Positions 32,494 through 42,376 of a DNA stretch of 64,000 bases are shown one piece after another. The position numbers were made by a program, and so were the translations under genes. The notes beneath the pieces were generated by a model. It was not told where the DNA came from and made no database searches. It worked only from the letters and a program-made list of their open reading frames with translations. The first letter of the stretch is position 1. Each line of letters starts with the position of its first letter. Source of the stretch: Streptomyces aureoverticillatus (GTDB lineage: Bacteria; Actinomycetota; Actinomycetes; Streptomycetales; Streptomycetaceae); NCBI RefSeq assembly GCF_014649395.1, contig NZ_BMSY01000004.1, positions 496,001 to 560,000 of the forward strand, read 5' to 3'.

Positions 32494-34776
32494 ATGGGAT
32501 TCGGGTTCGGGCAGCGGCGCGGCGGGCAGTTGCCCGTCGAACGGACCAGCTTCGTCGGGCGGGCCGAGGAAATCGCCCTGGTCCAGGAGGCGTTCACACA
32601 GGCGCCGCTCGTCACCCTGGTGGGGCCGGGCGGGGTCGGCAAGAGCCGTACGGCGCTGCGTGCGGCCGACGGGCTCGGGGACCGGTTCCCGGACGGGGTG
32701 TGGCTCGCGGAGCTGTCGGGGCTGCGGGATCCGGAACTGGTGCCCGCCACGCTCGCCGCCGTCCTCGAACTGCCCGAACAGCCGGGCATGGAACCGCTCG
32801 ACGCGGTCGTCGCCCATCTGCGGGGACGACGGCTGCTGATCGTCCTGGACACCTGCGAGCATCTCCTGGACGCGTGCGCGATGCTGTGCGACGTCCTGCT
32901 GCGGGAGGCTGCCGACACGTGCGTGCTCGCCACCAGCCGGCAGCCGCTGGACGTCCCCGGCGAGCATTGCCTGACCATCGCGCCGCTCGCGGCCGAGGAC
33001 GCGGTCGAACTGTTCGTGCAGCGCGCGGTCGCCGTGGCGCCGGGCTTCGCGGCCGACGAGGACAACCGGGCCCAGGTGAGCGCCCTCGTCGGCCGTCTCG
33101 ACGGCATCCCGCTGGCCCTGGAACTGGCGGCGGTGCGGCTGCGGGCGGTGCCGCTGGCCCATCTGGTGGCCCGCCTCGACCAGCGCTTCGGGGTGCTGAC
33201 CGGCGGTCGGCGCACCGCGCTCGCCCGGCATCAGACACTGCGTACGGCCATCGACTGGTCGTACGAACTGTGCCTGCCTCAGGAGCGCGAACTGTGGGTG
33301 CGGCTTTCGGTGTTCGCCGGGTCCTTCGAGCTGGCGACGGCGGAGGAGGTGTGCGCGGGCGGTGAACTGCCGCGCGAGGAGGTGCTGGAGACGCTGGTCG
33401 GGCTCGTCGACAAGTCGGTGGTGCAGCACCTCAGCGGGGACGCGGGGCGCTACCGGCTCCTCGACACGCTCCGCGCCTACGGTGCCGAGCAGTTGGCCCT
33501 GAGGGAGAGCGCGACATCGGTGCGGGAGGCGCACTTCGCGTACTACCGGCGGCTGGGCCGGCGGCTGTGGGACGAGCTGCTGACCGACGCGCAGGCCGAG
33601 CTGTACCGGACGGTGCGCGCCGAGGTCGCGGACATGCGGGCCGCGCTGGGGTACGCGTACGCCACCCCAGGCCGGGCGCGGCAAGGGCTGTGGCTGGCCG
33701 CCCAGTTGGCGTCGTTCTGGCGGGCGGCGGGGACGCTGTCGGAGGGGCGGTACTGGATCGACAAGGGGCTCGCCCAGGTGCCCGAGGACTGCCGGGAGCG
33801 GGCCTGGGGCCTGCTGCTCGGCGGGGTGCTCGCGGTGTGGAGCGGTGATCTGGCGGTGGCGCCGGGCCGTTTCGCGGAGGCGCGGGCGGTGGCGGAGCGG
33901 TGCGATGAGGAGCGCGTGCTGCTGTTCGCCGATCCGTATCTCGGCGCCATGCGGGCGATCGGCGGCGAGGTCGAGGAGGGGCTGGCCGATCTGGAGCGGG
34001 CGCGGCAGCGGATCATGGCGGCCGGTGACCCGCTGGGCATCAGCGTGATGCACTGCGAAGGCGCCCTGGTGCGGGCCGTGTTCGGCGACACCGCCGGGGC
34101 TCTGGAGCTCTGCGAGACCGGACTCGCCCACCTCAAGGAGACCGGGGACCGCCAGCTCTACGCCACCACGCTGATGGTGCAGGGCATCATCCTGTGGCTC
34201 GCCGGGCGCTACGAGGACAGCGCGCCGTCGCTGCGCCGGGCCCTGGACGCGGTGAGCGAGGTCGGGGACGTGCTGGTGGCGGCGCTGAGCTGTCTGGGGC
34301 TCTCCTGGTACGCGGCCCGGCAGGAGCGGTATCCGCGGGCCGCCTGGCTCATGGGCTACGCGGAGAGCGCGCGCCGGCTGGCGGGGGATCCGGTGGCGAT
34401 GCTGCCCTCGCTCCTGGAGCAGCAGAAGTCGGCGCAGCGGACCGTGCGGGAGGCGTTGGGCAGCGCGGCGTTCGAGCGCTGGCACGGAGTGGGGGTACGG
34501 ATGACCGGCACGGAGATCCTGGCGGCGGTGCGCGCCGACGCGGACGTGCCGCCCTCGGCGCGGTGCGTACCCGGAGCCCGTCAGGGGCGCGCGGCCGACT
34601 CCCTCACGCCGCGCGAGCGCGAGGTCGCCGAGCTGGTGGCGCGCGGTCTGTCCAACCGCGAGGTCGCCGAGCGCCTCGTGATCTCCAAGCGGACCGCGGA
34701 CACGCACGTCGAGCGCATCCTCACCAAGCTGGGCCTCCGGTCGCGGGCGGAGATCCCCGGCGAGCTCGGCGACTGA
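32494..34776 (+). CDS. NB-ARC ATPase transcriptional regulator with LuxR-type HTH
   Basis: 760 residues from the ATG at 32494 (GGGGGC ribosome site). The P-loop GPGGVGKSR lies near residue 47, the Walker B-like [15 protein letters not shown] near 112, and the [15 protein letters not shown] near 208. A helical TPR-like middle follows, and the LuxR HTH sits at the C-terminus ([25 protein letters not shown], residues about 703-755). Such signal-transducing ATPases assemble on ligand binding and activate transcription. Targets are unknown. The neighbours give no clear pathway. Confidence 0.9.
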   Translation: MGFGFGQRRGGQLPVERTSFVGRAEEIALVQEAFTQAPLVTLVGPGGVGKSRTALRAADGLGDRFPDGVWLAELSGLRDPELVPATLAAVLELPEQPGMEPLDAVVAHLRGRRLLIVLDTCEHLLDACAMLCDVLLREAADTCVLATSRQPLDVPGEHCLTIAPLAAEDAVELFVQRAVAVAPGFAADEDNRAQVSALVGRLDGIPLALELAAVRLRAVPLAHLVARLDQRFGVLTGGRRTALARHQTLRTAIDWSYELCLPQERELWVRLSVFAGSFELATAEEVCAGGELPREEVLETLVGLVDKSVVQHLSGDAGRYRLLDTLRAYGAEQLALRESATSVREAHFAYYRRLGRRLWDELLTDAQAELYRTVRAEVADMRAALGYAYATPGRARQGLWLAAQLASFWRAAGTLSEGRYWIDKGLAQVPEDCRERAWGLLLGGVLAVWSGDLAVAPGRFAEARAVAERCDEERVLLFADPYLGAMRAIGGEVEEGLADLERARQRIMAAGDPLGISVMHCEGALVRAVFGDTAGALELCETGLAHLKETGDRQLYATTLMVQGIILWLAGRYEDSAPSLRRALDAVSEVGDVLVAALSCLGLSWYAARQERYPRAAWLMGYAESARRLAGDPVAMLPSLLEQQKSAQRTVREALGSAAFERWHGVGVRMTGTEILAAVRADADVPPSARCVPGARQGRAADSLTPREREVAELVARGLSNREVAERLVISKRTADTHVERILTKLGLRSRAEIPGELGD

Positions 34777-35243
34777 CGCTGCCCGGGCAGGGACGGCGTA
34801 CGTACGTAACCCCTCCCCCCTGCTCCGCCGCGCACCGCACTCGGCGCTCGGCGCTACGTATACGGATCCCGTCGGGTTACGGATGCCGGGACCCCCGATC
34901 GCTCGCGACGATGTGGCAGCCGCCCGAGGGCCGGGAGCGTGGTGGGCGCCGGCAGCGAGGAATGGAGTCCCCCGCTGCCAGGCACGGGCGTCCGTACCGC
35001 CTCCCCCCTCAGGCGGTACGGCGGGTGGGCGGCTGCTCTCGTCGGCGGAGCAGCCGCCCACCCGTTCCGCGTCGCGGGCGCCCGCCGCGCCCCGCGGCAC
35101 CCCGGGCGGCGGCCGTCATGAGCTGCCGGTGGCCGGATTGTTCCGCCACCGCCAGTGCCAGGGGCCGACCGCCCGGGGCCCTACCTGAAGCCCGGACCCG
35201 GGGGTCCCCCACCCGCGCTCACCTGCCCGCCTACGATCACCCC
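34777..35243. other. Intergenic region with two strong hairpins, no gene seen
   Basis: The 467 bp after the LuxR-type gene show no coding bias in any frame. The striking content is a pair of perfect hairpins at 34992-35064, listed separately. GTACGTACGT at 34798-34807 is a short palindrome close to the stop codon. Confidence 0.55.
34992..35064. terminator. Two abutting perfect hairpins
   Basis: Hairpin one has 11-bp arms (34992-35002 with 35011-35021) and an 8-nt loop. Hairpin two starts at the next base and has 17-bp arms (35022-35038 with 35048-35064) around a 9-nt loop. A terminator for the LuxR-type transcript is the simplest reading, although it lies 215 bp past the stop codon; a structured small RNA is an alternative. 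Confidence 0.55.
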
Positions 35244-35684
35244 ATGGCCCTCTTCCGCGTCGAACGCGCCACCCCGCTCGCTCCGGACGAGGCGTGGCGA
35301 CGCCTGACGGACTGGGAGCGGCACGGTCGGGCGGTGCCTCTGACGCGGGTCACGGTCTCCGGCACCCCGCCCTACGGCGAGGGCACCGTGTTGACCGCAC
35401 GCTCCGGGGTCGGGCCGCTGGCGTTCGACGACCCGATGGAGGTGACCGTCTGGCAGCCTCCCGAGGCGGACGGGCGGCGCGGGCTGTGCCGTCTGGTCAA
35501 GCGGGGCTCGGTGGTGACGGGCTGGGCCGAGATCGAGGTGCACGCCCGGGGCCGGGGCTCACAGGTGATCTGGCACGAGGAACTGCGGGTCCGTGGACTT
35601 CCCCGGTTCGTGGACCCGCTGCTCGCGCGGGCGGCTTCCTGGCTCTTCGGGCGGGAGGCGAGGGCGCTGCTGGCCTCGCGCTGA
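35244..35684 (+). CDS. SRPBCC-family protein
   Basis: 146 residues. It begins FRVERATPLAPDEAWRRLTDWERHGRAVPL, the first strand and helices of an SRPBCC fold, and continues through regular strands to a C-terminal helix with RAASWLFGREARALL. The family binds hydrophobic molecules in an open cavity; no specific ligand can be inferred. It is monocistronic as far as can be seen. Confidence 0.8.
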   Translation: MALFRVERATPLAPDEAWRRLTDWERHGRAVPLTRVTVSGTPPYGEGTVLTARSGVGPLAFDDPMEVTVWQPPEADGRRGLCRLVKRGSVVTGWAEIEVHARGRGSQVIWHEELRVRGLPRFVDPLLARAASWLFGREARALLASR

Positions 35685-36003
35685 GCCCCGGCCGCCGCAG
35701 GGCCCGTAAGGCTCCCCTCCAGCCCCGGGCCCACGACCTGCGGCGGGTGGGCGCGAGTCTCCGCCGGCGTACGGTGCGGCGGCGAGCGTCGCGCCGCCGC
35801 TGGGCGGTGGCCATCCTCGGCCGTCGTCACGGCGGGGTCGCTCAGCGGTGTAGACGCCATGCAGGGCCCGCTTGATGCGCAACGGCCACCCCACCGGACA
35901 AACCCGACCCAAAAGCCTGTTGACTCCCCAGCGGGCACGGCGGACAGTACCGCTGACCGGCTTGTCATGTTCTTGTCCACACCCTTCAGGCAAGAGGTGA
36001 GCC
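35685..36003 (+). other. Promoter region of the M6 protease, no gene seen
   Basis: 319 bp without coding bias. A possible promoter has TTGACT at 35920-35925 and GACAGT 17 bp on; the -10 is weak. The AGAGGTGA just before 36004 is a good ribosome site and supports the TTG start of the following gene. Confidence 0.4.
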
Positions 36004-38130
36004 TTGTTCCTCCGCCGTACACCCATACGTCGCGCCAGAACGCCTCACACCCAAGCCCGCCCAGCCCGAGCGCAAGCCCGAGCCCGAGCCCACCGAGTCG
36101 ACCGGGCCCGACACCTGCGACGGGCCCGTCGCGCGGGGCTTCTCGCCGCGCTGCTGGGGCTCCTCGTCTCGCCGCTGGCCGCGGGCCCCGCCCAGGCCGC
36201 CCCCGAACCCGCCGACCGGCCGCCCCTCGTGCGGCCCATCGACCCGCAGCGCTGGCAGAACCCCGACGACATGACGTGGGCCGACCACCGGTCCGTCCCC
36301 GGCACGAACTGGGCCGATCCGGAACTGGAGCCGACGCAGCGCACGTTCAAGGGCGCCCTGGTCCTCCTCGACTACCCCGACGAGGAGTTCACGGTCAGCA
36401 AGCCCGCGGGGTCGAGCCTGTTCGGTAATCCGCAGGTCGGCGCGTCGGACATCCCGCGCAGTCAACTGCCCGCGTTCTACCGGGACTTCCTCAACAAGCC
36501 CGGCGCGCTCAACCGCGGACACACCATCAACGAGTACTGGATGGAGGACTCCGGCGGCCGCATCGGCGTCGACCTCACCTCCTTCGGCGTCTACCGCATG
36601 CCGCACAAGTCGTTCCAGTACGGCATCGAGCCCCAGATGAACCCGGGCGCGTGCCCGAGCGGCAGCACCTGCGGCAAGAACATCCGCACCGACGGCAAGG
36701 CGGCCTGGGTCGCGGACGTCGGTGCGGGCGAGGCATCGAAGTACGACTTCATCTTCTATCTCACCGCCGGGCAGGACGAGTCGTCCGTCTGGCAGGAGTT
36801 CGGGCAGATGAAGTTCTCATCCCCGCAGGACGTACCGGCGAAGTGGGGCCCGCCCGCCCCCATCGCCACCGGCGGCAACGCCGCCACCACCCGCTACGTG
36901 CCGTGGACCTCATGGGCCGCCGCGGCCCGCATCTGGCCCAACGCCTCGAACGGCTCCTCCACCCAGGCCGAGAGCTCCGGCATGGGCGTGTACGCCCACG
37001 AGCTCAGCCACATCCTGGGAATCGCCGACAACTACAACAACCCCTACGGCAAACCGCTGCGCCGCGCCTACACCGGAATCTGGAGCATGCTGTCGCGCGG
37101 TTCGTTCAACGGCCCCGGCGGCCCGCACACCCGCTGGCAGATCCCGGCCACCAACGGCGCTTCCATGGGCTCCCAGCACGTCCTGCGCGACAAGCTGAAG
37201 CTCGGCATCGTCGACGAGAAGAACGTGCTCCGGCTCGACCGCGACGCGCTCAAGGACTCCGGCACCGTCGTCGCCCGCGTCACCGCCCGCTCGGCACCAC
37301 CCGGCGACAAGGGGCTCAGCGGCGTCAACATCGCCATGGGCCGGGACCTGTCCCCCGCCTGCGATCCGGCCAAGGACCCCTTGTGCGACGGCGGCGGCTA
37401 CGACAACTACACCGTCGAGGTCGTCGACCGCATGGGCATGGACTCCTTCACCCCCGACCACGGCGTCCTGCTCAGCAAGACCAAGACCGAGGACCGGGCC
37501 CCGTTCGCCTGGGTCGTCGACTCGCACCCCGAAGACATCGACATGGTCGACTTCAAGCGCCCCGACGGCACTCCGCAGAAGATCACCATGGGCGACTACC
37601 GGCAGCTCAGCGACGCGCTGCTGCACGCCGGGGCGGACTCGGGCAGTGAGTACGAGTACGTCGACCGCGCCAACCGGCTGCACTTCTACGTACTCGACCT
37701 GAAGCGCACACGCTCCGGCGTGCTCTCGTACACCGTGGCCGTGAAGTCCCTCGACGGCGCGGGCCCGCACCGCCGGGGAGCGCACCTGAGCCGCGGCTAC
37801 GCCAAGGGCGACCCGGAGCGCCGGGCCCTGTGCACCTTCGATCTGGACAACACCGGCCGCACCGTGCCGCAGCAGCCCGGTCATCCGGAGAACGTGGACC
37901 GGTACCTGACCTCCGATGTCTACCGTCTGTCCGCCAAGGCCTCCGGGCGCGGCTGGTCCGTGTGGCTTCCCAACCGTCTCGCCACCGCCCGGACCGACGA
38001 CTCCGTCGAGGTCGACGTCGCGGTGACCGCGCGGCCGGGCGCCGAGCGGCACAACCGGGTCACGCTCACCGCCCGCTCGGAGAGCGACCCGGGCAAGACC
38101 GCGAAGGCCGTCTGCAGGCTCAGGAATTGA
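36004..38130 (+). CDS. Secreted M6-family zinc metalloprotease
   Basis: 708 residues beginning at a TTG that has AGAGGTGA 5 nt upstream. A long Arg-rich n-region precedes the hydrophobic core (AGLLAALLGLLVSPLAAG), and cleavage is expected near AQAA, around residue 61. The zinc motif is HELSHILGIAD, with His332, Glu333, His336 and a following Asp342, the M6/immune-inhibitor-A type HExxHxxGxxD. The C-terminal 200 residues look like beta-sandwich domains. It would degrade extracellular protein. Four Cys are paired closely at the mid region (CPSGSTC and CDPAKDPLC). Confidence 0.88.
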   Translation: MFLRRTPIRRARTPHTQARPARAQARARAHRVDRARHLRRARRAGLLAALLGLLVSPLAAGPAQAAPEPADRPPLVRPIDPQRWQNPDDMTWADHRSVPGTNWADPELEPTQRTFKGALVLLDYPDEEFTVSKPAGSSLFGNPQVGASDIPRSQLPAFYRDFLNKPGALNRGHTINEYWMEDSGGRIGVDLTSFGVYRMPHKSFQYGIEPQMNPGACPSGSTCGKNIRTDGKAAWVADVGAGEASKYDFIFYLTAGQDESSVWQEFGQMKFSSPQDVPAKWGPPAPIATGGNAATTRYVPWTSWAAAARIWPNASNGSSTQAESSGMGVYAHELSHILGIADNYNNPYGKPLRRAYTGIWSMLSRGSFNGPGGPHTRWQIPATNGASMGSQHVLRDKLKLGIVDEKNVLRLDRDALKDSGTVVARVTARSAPPGDKGLSGVNIAMGRDLSPACDPAKDPLCDGGGYDNYTVEVVDRMGMDSFTPDHGVLLSKTKTEDRAPFAWVVDSHPEDIDMVDFKRPDGTPQKITMGDYRQLSDALLHAGADSGSEYEYVDRANRLHFYVLDLKRTRSGVLSYTVAVKSLDGAGPHRRGAHLSRGYAKGDPERRALCTFDLDNTGRTVPQQPGHPENVDRYLTSDVYRLSAKASGRGWSVWLPNRLATARTDDSVEVDVAVTARPGAERHNRVTLTARSESDPGKTAKAVCRLRN

Positions 38131-38311
38131 GGGATCGGTGAGGAGGGGGGCGGTCTGTGGCCGACGCCGCCGGCCGCCCTTCCCTCTCCCAGCCGCTCCT
38201 CTCCGGCGGACGCGTGGCCGCCGTCAGCGGCGGCGTGGTCGTCATCACCCCCCGGAACCGGCTCCCACGCTCCCGGTTCCTCCTAGGCTTACGCCTGGAA
38301 AGGTGGGAATG

Positions 38312-38842
38312 ATGGACATACCAAACGTCGTAGGGGACTGGCAGGAGTATCAATCCAAGGAATGGGCCGGGCTGCGCGTCCGCCTGCACCACCTGCGCAG
38401 GGCCACGCCGCAGCGCGGGCGCGACGAGGACGCCAAGGGGCTGACCTATGTCGCGTTCGACGTCACCTTCGAGAACCGCGGTTCCACCTACTTCAACATC
38501 GACCTGTACGACCACCCCCGCCACTACGACGTCCGCGTGGGCCGGGACGGACACGGCGCCTTCGTCGACGAGTTCGGCGGCGCCGTGATCCGCGACTTCA
38601 ACCTGTATCCGCAGCGCCGTGTGACGGCCACGCTCTACGCCGCCGCGCCCGCCGCCAAGCTCAAACAGCTCGACATCCAGATGAGCCCGGGGATCGACGA
38701 CGAGCCGGCGTTCGGCTATGTGTGGACCGGCGGCCTCGGCGTCCATGAGGGCTCCACCCGCAATGGCGGCCGGGCATCGTCGGCCAAGACCGGGGTCGCC
38801 AGCGAAGTGGAGCGGTTCCTCCAGGACAGCGCGGGCGACTGA
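38312..38842 (+). CDS. Hypothetical cytoplasmic protein
   Basis: 176 residues, no signal peptide. The ATG at 38312 is preferred over one codon earlier because GGTGG is then 5 nt away. The middle is strand-rich (LTYVAFDVTFENRGSTYFNIDL), recalling small immunoglobulin-like DUF4352-type domains, and a long acidic-basic C-terminal tail follows. I do not recognise a specific family. Confidence 0.65.
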   Translation: MDIPNVVGDWQEYQSKEWAGLRVRLHHLRRATPQRGRDEDAKGLTYVAFDVTFENRGSTYFNIDLYDHPRHYDVRVGRDGHGAFVDEFGGAVIRDFNLYPQRRVTATLYAAAPAAKLKQLDIQMSPGIDDEPAFGYVWTGGLGVHEGSTRNGGRASSAKTGVASEVERFLQDSAGD

Positions 38843-38870
38843 GCCCGGCCGGGGCGTCGGCCGGGCTCAG
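38839..38870 (+). terminator. Hairpin overlapping the stop codon
   Basis: CTGAGCCCGGCC (38839-38850) pairs exactly with 38859-38870 over an 8-nt loop. The stop TGA of the preceding gene lies within the left arm, so the stem forms immediately as translation ends. Confidence 0.75.
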
Positions 38871-38918
38871 TCGGTGACCGTACTCGGTCGCGTGCGTATT
38901 CAGTCGGTGAAGGGGCCG

Positions 38919-38950
38919 GGTTGGTGAGGGGGCCCGGTTGGTGAGGGGGC
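38919..38950. repeat. 17-bp tandem repeat at the 3' end of a secreted-protein gene
   Basis: GGTTGGTGAGGGGGC recurs at 38919-38933 and 38936-38950, with a weaker third copy to the left, all directly downstream of the stop codon of the reverse-strand gene ending at 38951. Confidence 0.55.
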
Positions 38951-39337
38951 TCAGTTCGTGAGCGTCACGCAGGGCAGGCCCACGCTCGCCCCACCGCGGA
39001 AGCCCTCCGCGCAGAGCCGGGTGCCCGCGGGGAAGTGCCGCTGCGGGTAGGCCTGGTCGCGGTACGTCCTGAACTTGGCGACGTCCTCCACCTTCGTGTG
39101 GGCGCTCCAGCCGTTGGTGGTCCACACCCGGGCGGAGATGCGGTGGGGCTGGTTGGTGTTGGTGACGGACACCTCCACCCGGCCGAGGTAGGTGCCGTTG
39201 TCGTACGTCTCGATGCACACGGAGTGGTTGCACCACTTGCCGGCGGCCGCGGCCGGGGGCCCCGCGGTGATGACGCAGCCGAGGGCCGCGGCCACGGCTC
39301 CGATTCCGGCGGCGATCTTCTTGGTGATGGTGTACAT
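38951..39337 (-). CDS. Small secreted protein, unknown function
   Basis: 128 residues from the ATG at 39337, with AAGGAG upstream. The signal peptide ends near PAAAA (residue about 31). The mature domain is about 97 residues, strand-rich, with four Cys (KWCNHSVC, RLCAEG, GLPC) that likely form two disulfides. YLGRVEVSVTNTNQP suggests a beta-sandwich. No family recognised. Confidence 0.72.
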   Translation of the reverse strand: MYTITKKIAAGIGAVAAALGCVITAGPPAAAAGKWCNHSVCIETYDNGTYLGRVEVSVTNTNQPHRISARVWTTNGWSAHTKVEDVAKFRTYRDQAYPQRHFPAGTRLCAEGFRGGASVGLPCVTLTN

Positions 39338-39519
39338 GGCGAGCACTCCTTCGAGCGTTCTCCACGGCCCCGCGTCGAGGCACTGGAGGCAGACGGTTCG
39401 GATCCCTGCGAGCCGGCCGGCTCCCTGGGGTCCGGCAGGCCCGAGCGGACCAACGCGGGGCAAGATCATGAGTTACGCCGCGCACCCCTCCGGTGCGTTC
39501 GCCGCCGCAACGCCCGAGG

Positions 39520-40365
39520 TCAGCAGTGCTCCACCAGCCACTCCAGGGCGGCCGGGCCGGAGTTGAGGACGGAGATGTGTCCGTCCTCAGGCTCGAGCCA
39601 CAGTTCCGCCGCCGGGCAGCGGTCGGCGAGCCACCGGCCGTGGCTGCTGGGTACGGAGCGGTCCACGCCGCCGTGCAGGATGAGGACGGGGGCGGTGACC
39701 TGCCCGGGGTCGAATCCCCAGGGGGCGACGTACGCCAGGCCGTCGTCGACCAGTCCCCCCGGCCCGGATGCCACCGCCGGGCCGACGACCTCGTCGAACC
39801 ACGCCCATCCGGTGGCGAGCGCCTCGTGGTCGGCCGGGGCGAACATCTCGGGGTCGTACTCGTCGGCTGCCGCGTGCGCCTCCGCCGCCGCACGACCCGC
39901 CGCGGCCGCGCGGAGCGACGCCACACCCGAGTCCGACATGCCGGCGAACCAGTCGAGGCCGGCGGCGTCGTACGGCGCGAGACCCGACGCGCTCACCACG
40001 CACCGGACCCGGTCCGGCAGCAGCGCACCGCACGCCAGGGCGTGCGGGCCGCCCCCGGAGTGCCCCATGACGGCGAAACTGCCGATGCCGAGCGCGTCGG
40101 CGACGGCGCGGACGTCGGCGGCCGCCGACGCCAGGTCCCGGCCGGGCGCCGGGGTCGATCCGCCGTAGCCGGGGCGGTCGTACGACACCCAGCGGATGCC
40201 GAGCCGGGACGCGGCCGGAAACAGCGGCACGGGCGGGAAGCCGATGTTCGGGGTGCCGTGGTGCCAGAAGACCGTCCGGCGGGGGTCGGCGCCCTCGGCC
40301 CCGGTGTCGTAGAGGTGCAACTGACGGCCGTCACCCAGCCGCAGGTCTGTCTCCGTCACGTCCAC
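39520..40365 (-). CDS. Alpha/beta-hydrolase
   Basis: Taken from the GTG at 40365 (GGGAG 7 nt before), the protein has 281 residues; a TTG 57 bp further up would sit on the upstream terminator. Motifs are HHGTPN (oxyanion region), DRPGYGGS, the nucleophile GHSGGG, an Asp in HGGVDRSVP and His in EDGHISV. It is a generic esterase/epoxide-hydrolase-like enzyme of unknown substrate. Confidence 0.83.
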   Translation of the reverse strand: MDVTETDLRLGDGRQLHLYDTGAEGADPRRTVFWHHGTPNIGFPPVPLFPAASRLGIRWVSYDRPGYGGSTPAPGRDLASAAADVRAVADALGIGSFAVMGHSGGGPHALACGALLPDRVRCVVSASGLAPYDAAGLDWFAGMSDSGVASLRAAAAGRAAAEAHAAADEYDPEMFAPADHEALATGWAWFDEVVGPAVASGPGGLVDDGLAYVAPWGFDPGQVTAPVLILHGGVDRSVPSSHGRWLADRCPAAELWLEPEDGHISVLNSGPAALEWLVEHC

Positions 40366-40428
40366 GATGTCGCTCCCGCCCCCGTCACACACCAGTACCC
40401 GAGCATGGTCGCCCGGCGACAAAATAGC

Positions 40429-40462
40429 CGGAGCCCGGTCGACCTGGGTCGACCGGGCTCCG
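40429..40462 (-). terminator. Hairpin after the Lys-rich secreted protein gene
   Basis: 15-bp perfect arms (40429-40443 and 40448-40462) enclose the 4-nt loop CTGG. On the reverse strand a TATTTTG tract follows, so this is a good factor-independent terminator for the gene ending at 40516. Confidence 0.82.
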
Positions 40463-40515
40463 TTATCGCCTCGGAAGGCCGGGGCCAGGCCCCGGGCCTC
40501 ACGTGGCGCGAGCGG

Positions 40516-41019
40516 TTACGCGCCCCACGTGCCCTGGTTCACGGCGCAGTTCCAGCCGGAACCGCGGACGCTGAACTTGACCTTGTAGGACCGCTTGTTC
40601 AGCAGCTTCGAGCGCACCTGAACGCCGAGGCTGGCCTTTGCCTTCAGCGTCTTCTTGTAGACGGTGACGGTCTTCGACGTCTTGTGGGTGACCTTGCCGC
40701 CCTTCGCCTTGGCGGTGCCGAAGCGAACGTTCTTGACGTTGGTGACCGTGAACTTGACGTTCTTGAAGCTCTTGTTGCTCTTGTTCTTCAGGCCGAAGTA
40801 CAGGCCATTGCCCGTCACCCAGCCGCCCGAACCGATGTAGAACCTCGACGTGTAGACGATGTCGATCGGGCAGCCGGCACTGCGCGGCGCGACCTTCGAC
40901 GCGGACGACGCGGACGGAGCGGCGGTCTCCGCGGACGCGGAACCGGCCAGTCCGAGCTGAGCGGCGGTGATCGCCCCGGCCGTGGCCAGGACTGCGGCGG
41001 ACGTGCGCATGCGGTTCAC
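40516..41019 (-). CDS. Secreted lysine-rich protein, unknown function
   Basis: 167 residues with a signal peptide (cleavage near ASA-ET, residue 30) and a mature part rich in Lys, Val and Gly, strongly basic. Phrases such as FGLKNKSNKSFKNVKFTVTNVKNV suggest a beta-sandwich with exposed lysines. Two Cys (AGCPID, WNCAV) could form a disulfide. A basic exported protein may bind cell-wall anionic polymers; that is a guess. GTG at 41019 is used, an ATG lies three codons on. Confidence 0.7.
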   Translation of the reverse strand: MNRMRTSAAVLATAGAITAAQLGLAGSASAETAAPSASSASKVAPRSAGCPIDIVYTSRFYIGSGGWVTGNGLYFGLKNKSNKSFKNVKFTVTNVKNVRFGTAKAKGGKVTHKTSKTVTVYKKTLKAKASLGVQVRSKLLNKRSYKVKFSVRGSGWNCAVNQGTWGA

Positions 41020-41491
41020 TACGGTTTTACCTCTTCCCCCTGTGGCCCCTTGTGGGCCCGACTGACAGCACAGTGCGACGCGTTCACACGAGACGGTTCA
41101 CGTCCCCGCGGCGCCCCGTATTCCTAGCACGAGGACGAGGCGAGAGAACAAATGAGCCATCAAGTGCTGCGGCACCGTGACAGAAGCCGGACAATCGTAA
41201 AGCATCCCGCGGCGCCTCTGAGCACCCGGTTTCCGAGGGTGCCTTTCGCACGGAGTTTCCCGTTCCCGGAACGGCTTGCAATGGCTAATCCAGAATGCTG
41301 TCTTCCGATTGTCAGTCGCTTCGCAGCCGCCTGTCAGTCACTTGTCAGCGGCTTTCTCCCGGCATCTCGCACGCATGGCTTGACTCCGTCGTCACGGGAG
41401 CGGCTGTGGCAGGTGCAATGGATGAGTGCAACGGAACGGACTTGTCCGTGTGGGCTCTCGGGCCCACTCTGCCGGAAGGAGACGACTCACC
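41020..41491. other. Intergenic region carrying 11-bp-spaced repeats, no gene seen
   Basis: 472 bp separate two divergent genes. The open frames inside lack coding bias. GC content is lower than around it near 41150-41350. The main feature is the run of repeats at 41310-41353. Confidence 0.5.
41310..41353 (+). promoter_or_regulatory. Four 11-bp tandem repeats resembling a SARP binding site
   Basis: TGTCAG begins at 41310, 41332 and 41343, and a degenerate unit fills 41321, giving four 11-bp periods. Streptomyces antibiotic regulatory proteins bind heptamers spaced by 11 or 22 bp overlapping the -35 region. The site is about 140 bp upstream of the methyltransferase start. No SARP gene is present in the window. 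Confidence 0.45.
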
Positions 41492-42373
41492 TTGGCAGCG
41501 AACGAGCACCCCGTGAAGGGCCCTTCGGCCCCCACCCCCGAGGAAGTCGGGGCAATGTACGACCAGTTCGGCGACATGCTCGCCATGACGCTCGGGTCGG
41601 CCGCCGTGCACATCGGCATGCTGGTCCCGCACGACGCGCGCACGCCCGTCACCTCGCTCGTCGGGCTCGCCGATCTCGCGCAGGACCGGCAGACCGACTT
41701 CCTCGTCGATACGCTCCACCCCGAACCGGGCTCCCACGTCCTGGACATCGGCTGCGGCACCGGCGCCCCCGCGCTGCGCCTCGCGGAGCGCACCGGCAGC
41801 CGGGTCACCGGCATCACGGTCAGCAAGACACAGCTCGCCCGGTGCGAGGAACGGCGAAACGGCCATCCGGCAGGCGAGCGCGTGGACTTCGCGTACGGCA
41901 ACGCCATGGAACTCGGCCATTCCGACGCGACGTTCGACGCCGCCTGGTCGATCGACTGCCTCCCGCACCTGTCCGACCGGCCGCGGGCGCTGCGCGAGGC
42001 GCTGCGGGTGCTCAAGCCGGGCGGGCACCTGCTGTTCACCGAGTTCACACTGCGGGGCACGCCCTCCGAGGAGGAGTCGACGGCGTACACGAAGCTGTGG
42101 ACCTGCCCGCCCCTGCGGCCCTTCAGCACCCTCGTCGGCGAGGTCGAGGAGACCGGCTTCCGGATGGTGCGGACGCAGGACATGAGCGCCAACGCGGTGC
42201 TGTGCTCCGAGCTGATGGCTGTGCTGTACGCGGACCGGCGGGCGGAGATGGAGGAGCGGTTCGGCGAGGAGGCGCTGGCCGCCACCGACCCGCTGATGGC
42301 GCCCTACCGCACGTTCTGCCACGACCACTTGAACTACTACCTGGTGCTGGTACGCAAGCCGGACGCGTCGTAA
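41492..42373 (+). CDS. SAM-dependent class I methyltransferase
   Basis: 293 residues from a TTG at 41492 with GAAGGAG about 10 nt upstream (a GTG at 41513 is an alternative). SAM motif I is VLDIGCGTGAPAL, post-I is TGITVSKTQLARC, and motif III is LKPGGHLLFTEF. The N-terminal helices (EVGAMYDQFGDMLAMTLG) resemble small-molecule O/C-methyltransferases of secondary metabolism. The acceptor is unknown, and no other biosynthetic gene adjoins. Confidence 0.82.
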   Translation: MAANEHPVKGPSAPTPEEVGAMYDQFGDMLAMTLGSAAVHIGMLVPHDARTPVTSLVGLADLAQDRQTDFLVDTLHPEPGSHVLDIGCGTGAPALRLAERTGSRVTGITVSKTQLARCEERRNGHPAGERVDFAYGNAMELGHSDATFDAAWSIDCLPHLSDRPRALREALRVLKPGGHLLFTEFTLRGTPSEEESTAYTKLWTCPPLRPFSTLVGEVEETGFRMVRTQDMSANAVLCSELMAVLYADRRAEMEERFGEEALAATDPLMAPYRTFCHDHLNYYLVLVRKPDAS

Positions 42374-42376
42374 CCC

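Noticed and set aside
32377..35100. 907-residue reverse-strand open frame
   Set aside because: It lies antisense to the LuxR/NB-ARC regulator, whose motifs are clear. The reverse frame is Arg/Gln/Pro-rich without domains, a usual artefact of high-GC codon bias.
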